From Dermabacter indicis (GTDB lineage Bacteria > Actinomycetota > Actinomycetes > Actinomycetales > Dermabacteraceae), in the NCBI GenBank assembly GCA_001403775.1, contig CYUG01000011.1:395051-459050 (forward strand): a DNA stretch of 64,000 nt. Reading direction: 5' to 3'. The position numbers were made by a program, and so were the translations under genes. The notes below the pieces were generated by a model. That model saw only the letters and a list, made by a program, of their open reading frames with translations, searched no databases and was not told where the DNA came from. This document shows, in pieces, positions 1-8,359 of the stretch (positions within the stretch are counted from its first letter, which is position 1; every line of letters begins with the position of its first letter).

Positions 1-458
1 TCCCACCCTCACACACGGCCGTCGGCTCGTATCGGTTGGCGACGGTCCGGCAAGGAGCGGCGGCCGGGATCGACAGTGACGCGCTGCGAGCGTTCCTCGA
101 CCCCCGCCCTGCCCTGCGACCGCGCGCTGCTGATCGCGGCATGGCTCAGAGCGCCCCTGGGGTGGTGGCGTCGCGGCTGACTGCGTGGGTGGCGGTTTTG
201 GGTGAGGGTGAGCGGAATCGGGGGTTGTTCTGGGAGGCCTGCCGGGCCGCGGAACACGAGATCGCACCCGCCACAGCGGTGGATGCGCTCGGTGCTGCTG
301 TCGCGCAGGCGGGGTTGGGGCCGCGTGAGATCGCCACCACTGTGCGGTCGGCCTACCGCACCACCTACCCGACCGCTTCCACAGCATCCAGGGATGCTGG
401 GCCAGCGTCGGAGTCGCCGGTACGGGTGCCGGTGGGTGCGGGTTGGGGGCTGGCGTGA
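1..458 (+). CDS. Primase/polymerase C-terminus (5' partial)
   Basis: The reading frame is open from the window edge to a TGA at 456-458. The second half (…RLTAWVAVLGEGERNRGLFW… and …AAVAQAGLGPREIATTVRS…) resembles the C-terminal helical tail of the bifunctional DNA primase/polymerase proteins common in actinobacterial plasmids and ICEs, in which an N-terminal prim-pol domain is followed by a small helical domain with an RN-x-x-LFWAACRA-like stretch. The catalytic domain is outside the window. The stop overlaps the GTG of the DUF2637 gene, so the two are translationally coupled. The family call rests on tail similarity only. Confidence 0.6.
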   Translation, partial: PPSHTAVGSYRLATVRQGAAAGIDSDALRAFLDPRPALRPRAADRGMAQSAPGVVASRLTAWVAVLGEGERNRGLFWEACRAAEHEIAPATAVDALGAAVAQAGLGPREIATTVRSAYRTTYPTASTASRDAGPASESPVRVPVGAGWGLA

Positions 459-1297
459 GTGCGCGGCGGTGGGCGGTGTGGACGGCGGTCGCGGGGACGG
501 TGTTCATCGCGATCGGGGCGTTCTGGCTGTCCTTCACCTCTCTGGCTGATCTCACGGCCCGTTCGGGCATCGGAGCGGGTCAGGCGTGGGCGTGGCCGCT
601 GATCGTCGATGGCATCATCGTGGTGGCCACCGTCGCCGTGGTCGCTCTGGCTGGCCAGAAGGCCGCTTGGTATCCCTGGGCCCTGTTAATCGGCGGCGCC
701 GTCGTCTCGGTCACCGCGAACACCCTGCACGCCATCGTCGCCGCCGACGGCGATGTCCCGGCCGTGTTGGCGGCGGCGATTGCTGCGGTTCCGCCCGTGG
801 TGTTGCTGGCGATCACCCACCTCACCGTCATCCTCACCCACACCACCAACCCCGAGCCACAAACCATGATCTGGCAAACCATCGCCCAACAGCATGGCCA
901 GCCCACACCCGGCCCAGGACCGGGCATAGAGGCTGGTTCACCAGCGGCACTCCCCCGGGCCGACAGCAGCGATTCGGCCAGCGCGGATGATGAGCCGCCG
1001 TCCTCACCTGAGCCAGATCCCGCTCCCATCGAACAAGCACACGAGGTACCCGAGACCGATCCATCAGCCCCGCCGGACTGCACAGAGGAGAAGACGGGAG
1101 CTGACGTTTCCGCGTCGGGGATGGCCGGGGTGGGTCGGCGGGAGCGGGCTGCCGGGCTGCGGAGTGAGGGGTGGTCGAACAAGCAGATTGCCGCCGAGCT
1201 GGGCGTGCATCCGTCCACGGTGGGCCGCTGGCTCACCTCCACACCAACGAGGATTTCTGAACCTGACACCAGCCCATCGATGAAGGAGACATCATGA
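455..1297 (+). CDS. DUF2637 (SpdB-like) membrane protein with C-terminal HTH
   Basis: The N-terminal half contains four hydrophobic segments (about residues 6-28, 45-68, 72-95 and 103-128), the layout of DUF2637 proteins, which resemble Streptomyces spread protein SpdB and sit in conjugative modules. A long Pro/Ser/Glu-rich linker follows, then a short homeodomain-like HTH (…GWSNKQIAAELGVHPSTVGRWL…, about residues 239-260). The start is taken as GTG 455 because it overlaps the upstream stop (GTGA). The stop overlaps the next ATG. The likely role is intramycelial or intercellular plasmid spread, with DNA or partner recognition by the tail; the role is inferred. Confidence 0.75.
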   Translation: MSARRWAVWTAVAGTVFIAIGAFWLSFTSLADLTARSGIGAGQAWAWPLIVDGIIVVATVAVVALAGQKAAWYPWALLIGGAVVSVTANTLHAIVAADGDVPAVLAAAIAAVPPVVLLAITHLTVILTHTTNPEPQTMIWQTIAQQHGQPTPGPGPGIEAGSPAALPRADSSDSASADDEPPSSPEPDPAPIEQAHEVPETDPSAPPDCTEEKTGADVSASGMAGVGRRERAAGLRSEGWSNKQIAAELGVHPSTVGRWLTSTPTRISEPDTSPSMKETS

Positions 1298-1839
1298 GCA
1301 CCCACGAACACGAGCACGACCCCGTGGCACCGCCAGTCCACGACGACTACGGCCCACCCGATCCCGAAGAACTCGCCCTGACCACCCCCAGCACCCACGC
1401 CGAAAACCTCGACCAGGACGCCGCGAATGACCGGGATGGTCTTGCGCCACCCGAAATTCCGCCGGAAGAACTCGACGAGCAGCTCGCACCTGACATCGAC
1501 GGACCAGACGCGGGCTCCCCGGGGCTGGGTGAGGGGGCGGAAGGAGTGCCGGATGCGGTTAAGGCCCGCACCGCCCGGGCCACCAGCCGTCCTGTGAGTC
1601 GACAGGTGGGGCGGGGTGTGGAGTGGGTGCGTCCGGCCGATCTGCTGGCCCGGCATAGTGCCACGGTCGCTGGCCGCGGCATCCACTTCCAGACCGCGCT
1701 GAGTCAGAAAACCCGCCACGGCATCACGGTGGGTACGCGGCACGTGGGTGATCGGGCTGGACGGTTGGCGCCGTTGTCGGCCTTCGGCCGGGGCCAGGCC
1801 CAGTCGGTGCCGGGGCGGTCCGCAGTGGGGATGAGCTGA
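1294..1839 (+). CDS. Conserved ICE hypothetical protein
   Basis: A 181-residue soluble protein with no recognised catalytic motif. The first 90 residues are acidic, Pro-rich and probably disordered. The remainder (EWVRPADLLARHSATVAGRG… to …RHVGDRAGRLAPLSAFGR) is a compact basic region. A good Shine-Dalgarno (AAGGAG) precedes the ATG, which overlaps the DUF2637 stop. The position between DUF2637 and ParB-like genes suggests a conjugation or maintenance accessory. Function unknown. Confidence 0.65.
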   Translation: MSTHEHEHDPVAPPVHDDYGPPDPEELALTTPSTHAENLDQDAANDRDGLAPPEIPPEELDEQLAPDIDGPDAGSPGLGEGAEGVPDAVKARTARATSRPVSRQVGRGVEWVRPADLLARHSATVAGRGIHFQTALSQKTRHGITVGTRHVGDRAGRLAPLSAFGRGQAQSVPGRSAVGMS

Positions 1840-1941
1840 GCGTGGTGACCAGCAATGACGACTCTCGCCAACGCCACCACGACACCACTGCCGCCGACAT
1901 CTGGGGTAGGGGTGCGCACCTGCTTGTCAGGAGGCACCACC

Positions 1942-2830
1942 ATGACCCACACCACAACACCAACCACCGGCACCGCTGAGACCGGGAGAACGTCGACAAC
2001 GCCGTCGACACCGCACCCCGACAGGGCTGACTTCCGCACCAGCGAGGGGCTGCGGGCTCTGTTGGAGCATCTGGCCGAGCACGGATGGCGCAACAATCCC
2101 CAAGCCAAAGAGTTGCTGGAGTTCGCGGCGGAGCGGTTCGCACCCTTGGCGCGCAAGCACGGCCTGGATGTGTGGGAGGCCGCATCGGCGGCGTTTGATG
2201 TGATGCGCACGCCGGCGGCAAGGAAGGCCGCAGATCCGTGGGCGGTGGTTACGCATGCGGTGCGGATTACCTGCATCTACGAAGAACGCGCCCAAGGGCT
2301 CCTGTGTTCGGTCCACCAGGCCCGCCGAGCCCACATCTCCGCCCACCACGACCCCGAACGGTTCTCCGACCGCGAAACTCCCCTGTACGAATACCATCCC
2401 GCGTTCCAGCTCACCGACCCCCACCACCACGACCAGCAGGCGGACGTGGACGTGGATGCGGGCGTGCAGGCAGCAGTCGCGGATGCCACCCGCTTGTTCG
2501 TGCTGCTGGGCTGGCCGGAAGCCTCCGCCCGGGCCGGGGTGGATCACGTCACCAACGCCCTGGTCCGGATCGGGTCCCGGCGCGGCACCTACGAAGCCTT
2601 GCGGCGCGACAAACACGCCCGCGCACTGCTCGACCTCCCCGCCCCGGCCTGGACGTGTCTGCTGAGGGTTCTGCTGGGCCATCCCGAACCTGCCTACGCC
2701 ACCACGACGGCTGCGCGGGATCCTGCTGCGTCTGCTGCTCGGAGAAACCCTGGCTGACCTGTTGGGTGCTGACGCCCTGGTGGCCTCCATCGTTCGTGCC
2801 ACACCGGGACGGGAACGGGTGCGGTCATGA
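1942..2830 (+). pseudogene. ICE hypothetical protein, frameshifted near C-terminus
   Basis: The start is ATG 1942, preceded by AGGAGG. The frame is open to 2757, but the natural C-terminus lies one frame over: from about 2715 the sequence encodes GILLRLLLGETLADLLGADA… and ends at TGA 2828-2830, overlapping the ATG of the ParB-like gene (ATGA), as expected for coupled neighbours. A one- or two-base indel around 2,690-2,718 is therefore likely. The body is a helical soluble protein of about 270-295 residues with no known catalytic motif, rich in Ala and Arg. Either a real mutation or a sequencing error would explain it. Confidence 0.6.
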
Positions 2831-3863
2831 GCACCCCGAGGCACATCGAGCTGGACCGCGCCGTCGACTCCCTGCATGTCGGCCGACGTCACCGTGCCGA
2901 TCTGGGTGATATCGATGCGTTGGCGGCGTCGATTGAGCGCGATGGGTTGTTGCAACCATTGACGGTCAGCCCGACGGGGTGCTGATCTGCGGGGCACGCC
3001 GTCTGGCGGCAATCAAGCAGCTCGGCTGGCGCACCGTCAACGTGTGGGTCCGCTCCGGCATCTCCGACCGTCTCGGCCACCTGCTGGCCGAACAAGACGA
3101 CAACGTCCTACACAAGCCGCTCACCGCGCTGGAGGCCGCCGCCATCTACCGCAAACTGAAATCCCTCATGGCCGAGGATGCTGCGCGTCGCAAGGCTGCG
3201 ACCCAGTTCCGCAGCGACAATCAGCCCGGAACCGACGGTCCCGGAAAATTTCCGGAACCATCGGGAGCCGCCGGTGAGGCTCGTGAGCAGGCTGCCGGGA
3301 CGATTCCCGGTGGGGCCTCGTACAAGACGCTGGACAAGATCGGCTACCTCGAACAGGCCGCCCACGACGAGACGCTGCCCGAACACGTGAGGGCAGCGGC
3401 GCAGCGGGGGTTGGAGCAAATCGACGCAGGCAGCCCCGTGCACCCGATCTACGAGACCATCCGCAACCATGCCACCAGCCCCGATCCGGCCGATGAGGCG
3501 TTGCATCAGGCCGCGGGCGACGCCCTCGCCCGCGTCCAATCCAGTGGCAGACCGAAGCCCGCCCCGGCCAAGAAACCCAACAGCACCCTCGAGAGCGGGC
3601 CGGTGCAGTATCCGGTGCGGGCGTTCGTGGTGACGTGGACCGAACTGGATCAGTGGTGGACCCACTACGACCCGACCGTGCTCGCCGTCGAACTCACCGA
3701 CGAGCACGTCGCCACGTTCCTGCGCGTGATCGAACACACCATCGCGTTCGCCGACGCCCTCCAAGCCGCCCTCACCGAGTCGGACGACACCACTATCGCC
3801 TCCAATACGGTGGCCGTCGACAATGAGAGGAACAAGGGGCTGCTGGATGGGCTTCCGCAATAA
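2827..3863 (+). pseudogene. ParB/RepB-like nuclease-domain protein, frameshifted
   Basis: The N-terminal 52 codons from ATG 2827 encode a ParB-like start (…DLGDIDALAASIERDGLLQPL…) and hit TGA at 2983-2985. The continuation is in another frame from about 2971 (DGVLICGARRLAAIKQLGW…, then VNVWVRSGISD), which restores the GxRR motif of ParB/Srx folds and runs to TAA at 3863. A one-base loss in the CCG run near 2,970 explains the break. The intact protein would have about 345 residues: an N-terminal ParB domain, a helical middle and a variable C-terminus. The expected role is element segregation or regulation. Confidence 0.72.
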
Positions 3864-3941
3864 CGCGCGGTCTAGTAGTCCAATCCGTGGATGGTGATTG
3901 AGACGGCGCAGGATGTGGGATAGCGGCTTGATCTGGACGTG

Positions 3942-4655
3942 TTAGCCGGCGGAGGCCGGGAGTCGTCCGAAATCAGTGGTGAGCCATTCCTCGATAGAGG
4001 GGCTGGGGAAGACGGGTACGTCGATGCCGGTGGCAGTTGGCTCGGGCGTGGCGTGTTGAATGCGGTCGAGCCGGAACAGTCGCCAGTCGGTGCGTTGAAT
4101 GTCGTAGGCAATCAGGTACCAGGTGCCTTTGCGCAGCGCGTGCCGGTAGGGACGTATGTGGCGTTCGCTCACCTTGCTGTGCTGATCAGTGTAGGTGAAG
4201 CGCAGGTTCTGTCCCCGGGCCACGGCCTCTGCCAGCACACCGAGGAGCCGCCAATCAACCGACGCGGCGACGGGAGTGATCACTTGGGTCGCCAATGCCG
4301 TCGCTGCTGCCTGTTGACGCAGCTTCGGCGGGAGGAGCTGTTCCAGCTTGGTGCGCACCGTCGCTGCCTCGTTGACGCCGCCGGCTTCCAGGAGGAGTAG
4401 CCCCGTGATGAGGGAGCAGACTTCGTCGGCGTCTAACAGCAGGGGCGGGATCTTGACGCTCGGCACGAGTCGATACGTTGCGCCAGGCCCGGGCGCGGAC
4501 CGAATGTCGTATCCCAGGGATCGCAATCTGGCGACGTCACGGCGAACCGTCCGGTCTGCGATGCCGAGGCGCTGCGCGAGGTCTGCTGCTGTCCAGGCGC
4601 GTCCGGTCTGCAGCAGTGACAGCAGCTGTAGGGCACGTGATGACGGACTTTCCAC
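3942..4655 (-). CDS. YafY-type HTH-WYL transcriptional regulator
   Basis: A 237-residue regulator. Residues 5-60 form an HTH_11/DeoR-like winged helix (…TAADLAQRLGIADRTVRRDV…). The C-terminal half is a WYL domain (…RHIRPYRHALRKGTWYLIAY… and RLDRI) expected to bind a ligand or nucleic acid. It is divergent from the NmrA-family gene with an 86-bp gap, a classic arrangement in which the regulator controls the adjacent oxidoreductase. It belongs to the cargo of the element and is intact, unlike most core genes. Confidence 0.85.
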   Translation of the reverse strand: MESPSSRALQLLSLLQTGRAWTAADLAQRLGIADRTVRRDVARLRSLGYDIRSAPGPGATYRLVPSVKIPPLLLDADEVCSLITGLLLLEAGGVNEAATVRTKLEQLLPPKLRQQAAATALATQVITPVAASVDWRLLGVLAEAVARGQNLRFTYTDQHSKVSERHIRPYRHALRKGTWYLIAYDIQRTDWRLFRLDRIQHATPEPTATGIDVPVFPSPSIEEWLTTDFGRLPASAG

Positions 4656-4741
4656 ACGGCCATTATCGACCCAAATGAGGACTAGAACAGGCCGGATCTG
4701 TCGTTAGCGTGGTGTGCGATACCTCATGAAAGGAGACTCCC

Positions 4742-5611
4742 ATGCGCATTGCGGTCACGACTCCAATGGGCAACGTTGGGCGACACGTCACATCCATGCT
4801 GATCAGATCCGGAGTGCGCCCGCTGCTCCTGGCTCGAAGACCCGAGAACGTCACCCCGGGGCTACGGAAGCACGCCGACATCGTCAAGGCGAATTCCACC
4901 GACCCCGCGCAGGTGACCGCGGCGACACAGGGCGTAGACGCGATCTATTGGGTCGATCCCAGTGTGATGTCATCCGACCCCCTAACCGATTACACCCTAG
5001 CCACGGAAGCTCTGGTGAAGGCGGTTACCGCCAACGGAATCGGCCGTGTCGTGTTCCAAAGCAGCATCGGTGCCGAGAAGCGTCACGGCGTCGGCGAGAT
5101 TGACGGCCTGGCAGGCACCGAGGTCGCGCTGGATGCCCTCGATGTAGATGTCACCCACCTGCGGTGCGGCTACTTCTTCACCAACCTGCTGCTGGACATT
5201 GATGCAGTGCGGCAGGGGCAACTGACGACAGTGCTGCCGCTCGACCAGCCGATGAGCTGGGTGGCCCCACGCGATATCGCCGAGGTCGCCAGCCTCACGC
5301 TGCTCAACACGCAGTGGCACGGCCACCGAGTCCAAGCCGTCCACGGACCACAGGACCTGTCCTGGCGTCAGGTGGCCGAGACCTTGACTGCCCATGTCGG
5401 TCACCCGGTCCACGCGGAGCGAATCACTGACACCGAGATGCTCCAGCGCTACCTCGCCGTAGGGATGCCTCCAATGATGGCCGACGCCGTCCTCGGCATG
5501 AGTACCGGACTGCGCGATGGCTTCCGCCCCGAACAGCGGAGAACTCTGGCAACGACCACACCCACAACTTTGACCAGGTGGATCCACGAGGAACTTATCC
5601 CGGTGCTCTGA
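4742..5611 (+). CDS. NmrA-family NAD(P)-binding oxidoreductase
   Basis: A 289-residue atypical SDR/NmrA-like protein. A Rossmann N-terminus (RIAVTTPMGNVGRHVTSMLI) carries a degenerate glycine-rich dinucleotide motif. YWVDP and VFQSSIGAE follow the usual NmrA pattern, without a canonical YxxxK. The ATG follows a strong GAAAGGAG site. Proteins of this group act as NAD(P)H-dependent reductases or redox-sensing binding proteins. The divergent WYL regulator is probably its regulator. Substrate unknown. Confidence 0.82.
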   Translation: MRIAVTTPMGNVGRHVTSMLIRSGVRPLLLARRPENVTPGLRKHADIVKANSTDPAQVTAATQGVDAIYWVDPSVMSSDPLTDYTLATEALVKAVTANGIGRVVFQSSIGAEKRHGVGEIDGLAGTEVALDALDVDVTHLRCGYFFTNLLLDIDAVRQGQLTTVLPLDQPMSWVAPRDIAEVASLTLLNTQWHGHRVQAVHGPQDLSWRQVAETLTAHVGHPVHAERITDTEMLQRYLAVGMPPMMADAVLGMSTGLRDGFRPEQRRTLATTTPTTLTRWIHEELIPVL

Positions 5612-5637
5612 TTCCACAGACTCGTCAACGTCCCTCA

Positions 5638-5667
5638 GCGGGCGGTCTCCTTCTGGAGATCGCCCGC
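5638..5667 (+). terminator. Hairpin after NmrA-family gene
   Basis: A 13-bp stem with one G-T wobble (GCGGGCGGTCTCC / GGAGATCGCCCGC) and a TTCT loop lies 27 bases after the NmrA stop. No clear U-tract follows, so termination strength is uncertain. Confidence 0.5.
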
Positions 5668-5697
5668 CGGTGTTTGTGGTGGGTGCACCTGCTGGGC

Positions 5698-6278
5698 ATG
5701 GACACTTCTGATCGTTCGTCGCGTCGCCGGCTCGTGCTGATCGCTGCCGGCTCGGTCACGGCCGTTGTGTGTGGGGTCGGGATCTACGGCCTGGCCACCG
5801 GCCCCCACACTCCCGCCAGCACCCCGGACACGTCACCAACCACCACCACCGGCCCGTCGCCCTCCGCAACCAGCACCGCCACGCCTTCGGCCTCGGGGGC
5901 GCCGGCGGTGCCACCCGTTGCGCGGAGCGCTGATCCGGAGCAGTTCGCTCGCAATGTCGCAACCACACTGTTTGCGTGGGACACCACCACCGGGCTGCTC
6001 CCGCTGGACTACACCTCCGCGATCCTCGCCGTCGGCAACGCCATCGGCACCGCCCCACACCCCAGCAGCTCGAAGCCGGATGGGCTCTGACGAACTGGCT
6101 CAAAGACAACGCCGAAACCCTCGGCGTCGAGTACCTCATCTGGCAAGGCCAGATCTGGTCCCTCGCCCGCGACGCCGAAGGCTGGCGCCCCTACAACGGC
6201 GGCGGCATGCACAACCCCAACGACGTCACCGGCGGCCACTGCGACCACGTCCACATCCCCGTCAAAGAAGGCAGCTGA
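5698..6278 (+). pseudogene. Fusion remnant: transfer protein N-part and cell-wall hydrolase C-part
   Basis: From ATG 5698 one frame encodes a single-TM transfer protein start: basic MDTSDRSSRRR, a TM at about residues 12-33, a Thr/Ser/Pro linker, then ADPEQFARNVATTLFAWDTT, and stops at 6090. A different frame encodes …LTNWLKDNAETLGVEYLIWQ… with ARDAEGWRPYNGGGMH and GGHCDHVHI, ending at 6278. That second part resembles the extreme C-terminus of the secreted peptidoglycan hydrolases (lytic transglycosylase/C40 peptidase type) found in T4SS elements. Both proteins are incomplete and meet around 6,055-6,090, so a deletion probably joined them. The catalytic domain of the hydrolase is missing. Confidence 0.6.
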
Positions 6279-6283
6279 TACCC

Positions 6284-6550
6284 ATGAACATCTACCCCGA
6301 CTTCGGCGCCCTCGGCGACAACGCCAACCTCCAAACGGTGATCGGCGCCCTGCTCACGTTCGTCCTCGTCACCGCCGTCCTCACCATGCTCATCTCCGGC
6401 ATCACCTGGGCCATCGCCACAGCGAACGGCAACCACACCACCGCCGCCAAAGCCCGCACCGGACTCCTCGTCGCCCTCGGCGCCGCCACCCTCGCAGGCG
6501 CCGGCATCACCTGGCTCAACTGGCTAATCGCGCTTGGTGATCAGCTTTAG
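6284..6550 (+). CDS. DUF6112-like small membrane protein (copy 1)
   Basis: An 88-residue protein with two predicted TM helices (about residues 17-43 and 58-80), matching the small integral membrane proteins that precede TrbL-like genes in actinobacterial conjugative elements. ATG 6284 lies five bases after the hydrolase-tail stop. It is shorter than the second copy at 7991-8347 and shares its TM layout (…VLTMLISGITWAIATANGN…). A likely role is a VirB2/VirB3-like T4SS membrane component; this is inferred. Confidence 0.7.
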   Translation: MNIYPDFGALGDNANLQTVIGALLTFVLVTAVLTMLISGITWAIATANGNHTTAAKARTGLLVALGAATLAGAGITWLNWLIALGDQL

Positions 6551-6571
6551 CGCATGAGTTAGGGGTACGTC

Positions 6572-7834
6572 TCAGAACGGACACTCGTCGTTGGACGACT
6601 GCTCGTTCAGAGAATCTGTTTCAGAGAAATCGACGATCCACTCGGCGCGGGCGAGGAGCTCGTCGAACGTAACGATCTCCGGTGCCAGAATGTTGCGTCG
6701 ATACAGTTCAAAGGATCGGAGTTTATCAACGTGATGTCCGCCACCTGGACTAAGAAACTCCTCCAGCGATCCAATAATTAGGAACGAGCGGGGCTGATAG
6801 AGATAGGTCCAGTCATTAGGAATCTCAGCACCGTCTTGGTCCTTGGAAGCAAGGCGTGTGCCGATGCCTGTAGTGGCAGCATGAACTGTGGCGTGGACTT
6901 GATTGACGCCACCAGCAAGGTCCCGAGAGGGCGCCCACGCGCCGGGACGGTAGGGATGACTCTCAAGCAGCTCCGTTTTCGCGGTCTTGATCTCCGCGAA
7001 GACCATTGACCGAATCACGCCACCAGTCCTGAGCAACGCATCCGCTCGTTTCCCGCTTGCGTTGACCGAGTATCCGCTGACGACCTGCTCTAGTTTTTCG
7101 CTGCTCCATGACGTCAGCAGCTGGTGCGACAGTCCGACCCCGAGAATCCAAGGATGCTCCTCGAAGAGCTTCTGCCAGACTGCCTCTTCCCCCCTGACGC
7201 CAAGCCTCTGTCGCTCAGATTCGAAGTAGTCAGGATCCTCTAGAAGCTGTCGGAATCGAGCGACTGCGGCTCGACGGCCTGCAACTGCAACGATGTCCGT
7301 GGCTGATGCATCCTGTTCTACGATCGCCCGCAACACGTCTGGTTCAACGTCATAGGCCGCCAAGGCCGCGGGATCAGCAAGGAGATTTCGGATCACATCG
7401 TCGTCGATCCGCGTGGTGAACTCGCCCTCGATTGGAAGGTATTCCAGGTTCTTGAACAACTGGCAAAGTGCCTGAGCGTCGCGACTACCCAGGTGGAACA
7501 CTTTGCCGGCTTGCACTCCATTAGACTTGGTCATCTTGAACTGCTGGATCCAAAGATCCTTGATGTGGTCGGCTTCCCGTGCGACCAAGAGTTTGATCTG
7601 GCTACGTCCTGCAGGTGACGCAGCTATCGGCCAAACCGCTCCATCGAACACGACCTCACCTGATTGATGGCCCTCATCGTCGAAGACCTTATACACGAAT
7701 CTTGCGGGCGCACCATCGTCTTCCGACCCCGAGCGCTTCAGATCGAAACCTCGGGAAGCATACGTGTGATCGACCTTTCGCCACTGCATCCAAGTGGTCT
7801 CATCGGGCTCAACCTCGAACCATTCCTGGGACAT
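6572..7834 (-). CDS. sduA: Shedu anti-phage nuclease (DUF4263)
   Basis: A 420-residue protein. The C-terminal half has the Shedu PD-(D/E)xK nuclease layout: EEAVWQKLFEEHPWILG (about 216-232), KRADALL with the candidate metal-binding Asp265, FAEIKTAK with Glu281 and Lys283, then VNQVHATVHA with Gln312. The N-terminal 180 residues are a family-variable sensor-like domain. ATG 7834 is chosen over upstream in-frame starts because AAAGGAGG sits just before it; the longer frame runs antisense into the DUF6112 gene. Shedu is a single-protein anti-phage defence system. The gene lies opposite to the T4SS genes, between two DUF6112 copies, looks lower in GC than its neighbours and is intact. Confidence 0.88.
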   Translation of the reverse strand: MSQEWFEVEPDETTWMQWRKVDHTYASRGFDLKRSGSEDDGAPARFVYKVFDDEGHQSGEVVFDGAVWPIAASPAGRSQIKLLVAREADHIKDLWIQQFKMTKSNGVQAGKVFHLGSRDAQALCQLFKNLEYLPIEGEFTTRIDDDVIRNLLADPAALAAYDVEPDVLRAIVEQDASATDIVAVAGRRAAVARFRQLLEDPDYFESERQRLGVRGEEAVWQKLFEEHPWILGVGLSHQLLTSWSSEKLEQVVSGYSVNASGKRADALLRTGGVIRSMVFAEIKTAKTELLESHPYRPGAWAPSRDLAGGVNQVHATVHAATTGIGTRLASKDQDGAEIPNDWTYLYQPRSFLIIGSLEEFLSPGGGHHVDKLRSFELYRRNILAPEIVTFDELLARAEWIVDFSETDSLNEQSSNDECPF

Positions 7835-7990
7835 GCCGCCTCCTTTCTTGCTGACAAGTATCCCACCGAGGCCGCGCAGACTCGGGACGTCCGGCGCACC
7901 TGACAGGCAGACCTCTCCTGGTTGCCTGCCCTCCCGGTCACATCCCGGTGGGCAAGCCCGTTTCGTCCTTCTGTTTGTGAGGAGCTTGCT

Positions 7991-8347
7991 GTGCTTGATC
8001 TGATGACTTCTGTCCTGCCCGCACTGCCGATGATGCTGCCGATGGAGGTGGACATCACACCGAATGATGATGGGCTGCCGGGGATCGCGCAGCTGCGCAA
8101 CATCGTGGGGGCGGTGATGACGATCGGGCTGATCCTGTCGGTGCTGGCGTTGATCATCTCCGCGATCGTGTGGGGATTCGGCGCGAACTCCTCCAACCCG
8201 CACCTGGCAGGCCGCGGCAAGGTCGGCGTCCTGGTCTCGTGCGGGGCGGCGATCATCTGCGGTGCCGCGGTCACGCTGATCAACTTCTTCTGGAACGTCG
8301 GCCAGTCCGTCTACCCCCAACCCAACCGTTCCAACCCACGTTTGTGA
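7991..8347 (+). CDS. DUF6112 family small membrane protein (copy 2)
   Basis: 118 residues from GTG 7991, preceded by GAGGAG. Two TM helices (about 38-62 and 78-102) flank a short polar loop (GANSSNPHLAGRGK). DUF6112 proteins typically lie immediately upstream of the TrbL-like gene in T4SS elements, as here. A VirB2-like or channel-associated role is inferred. The ATG at about 8003 is an alternative start. Confidence 0.75.
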   Translation: MLDLMTSVLPALPMMLPMEVDITPNDDGLPGIAQLRNIVGAVMTIGLILSVLALIISAIVWGFGANSSNPHLAGRGKVGVLVSCGAAIICGAAVTLINFFWNVGQSVYPQPNRSNPRL

Positions 8348-8359
8348 GGAGTGATTGCG

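Noticed and set aside
580-1743. 387-residue minus-strand frame
   Set aside because: It is the antisense shadow of the DUF2637 and hypothetical genes; no ribosome site and low-complexity composition.
6572-8320. Long 582-codon version of the Shedu gene
   Set aside because: The extra N-terminus reads antisense through the DUF6112 gene and is composition-shadow sequence; the strong AAAGGAGG before ATG 7834 marks the real start.
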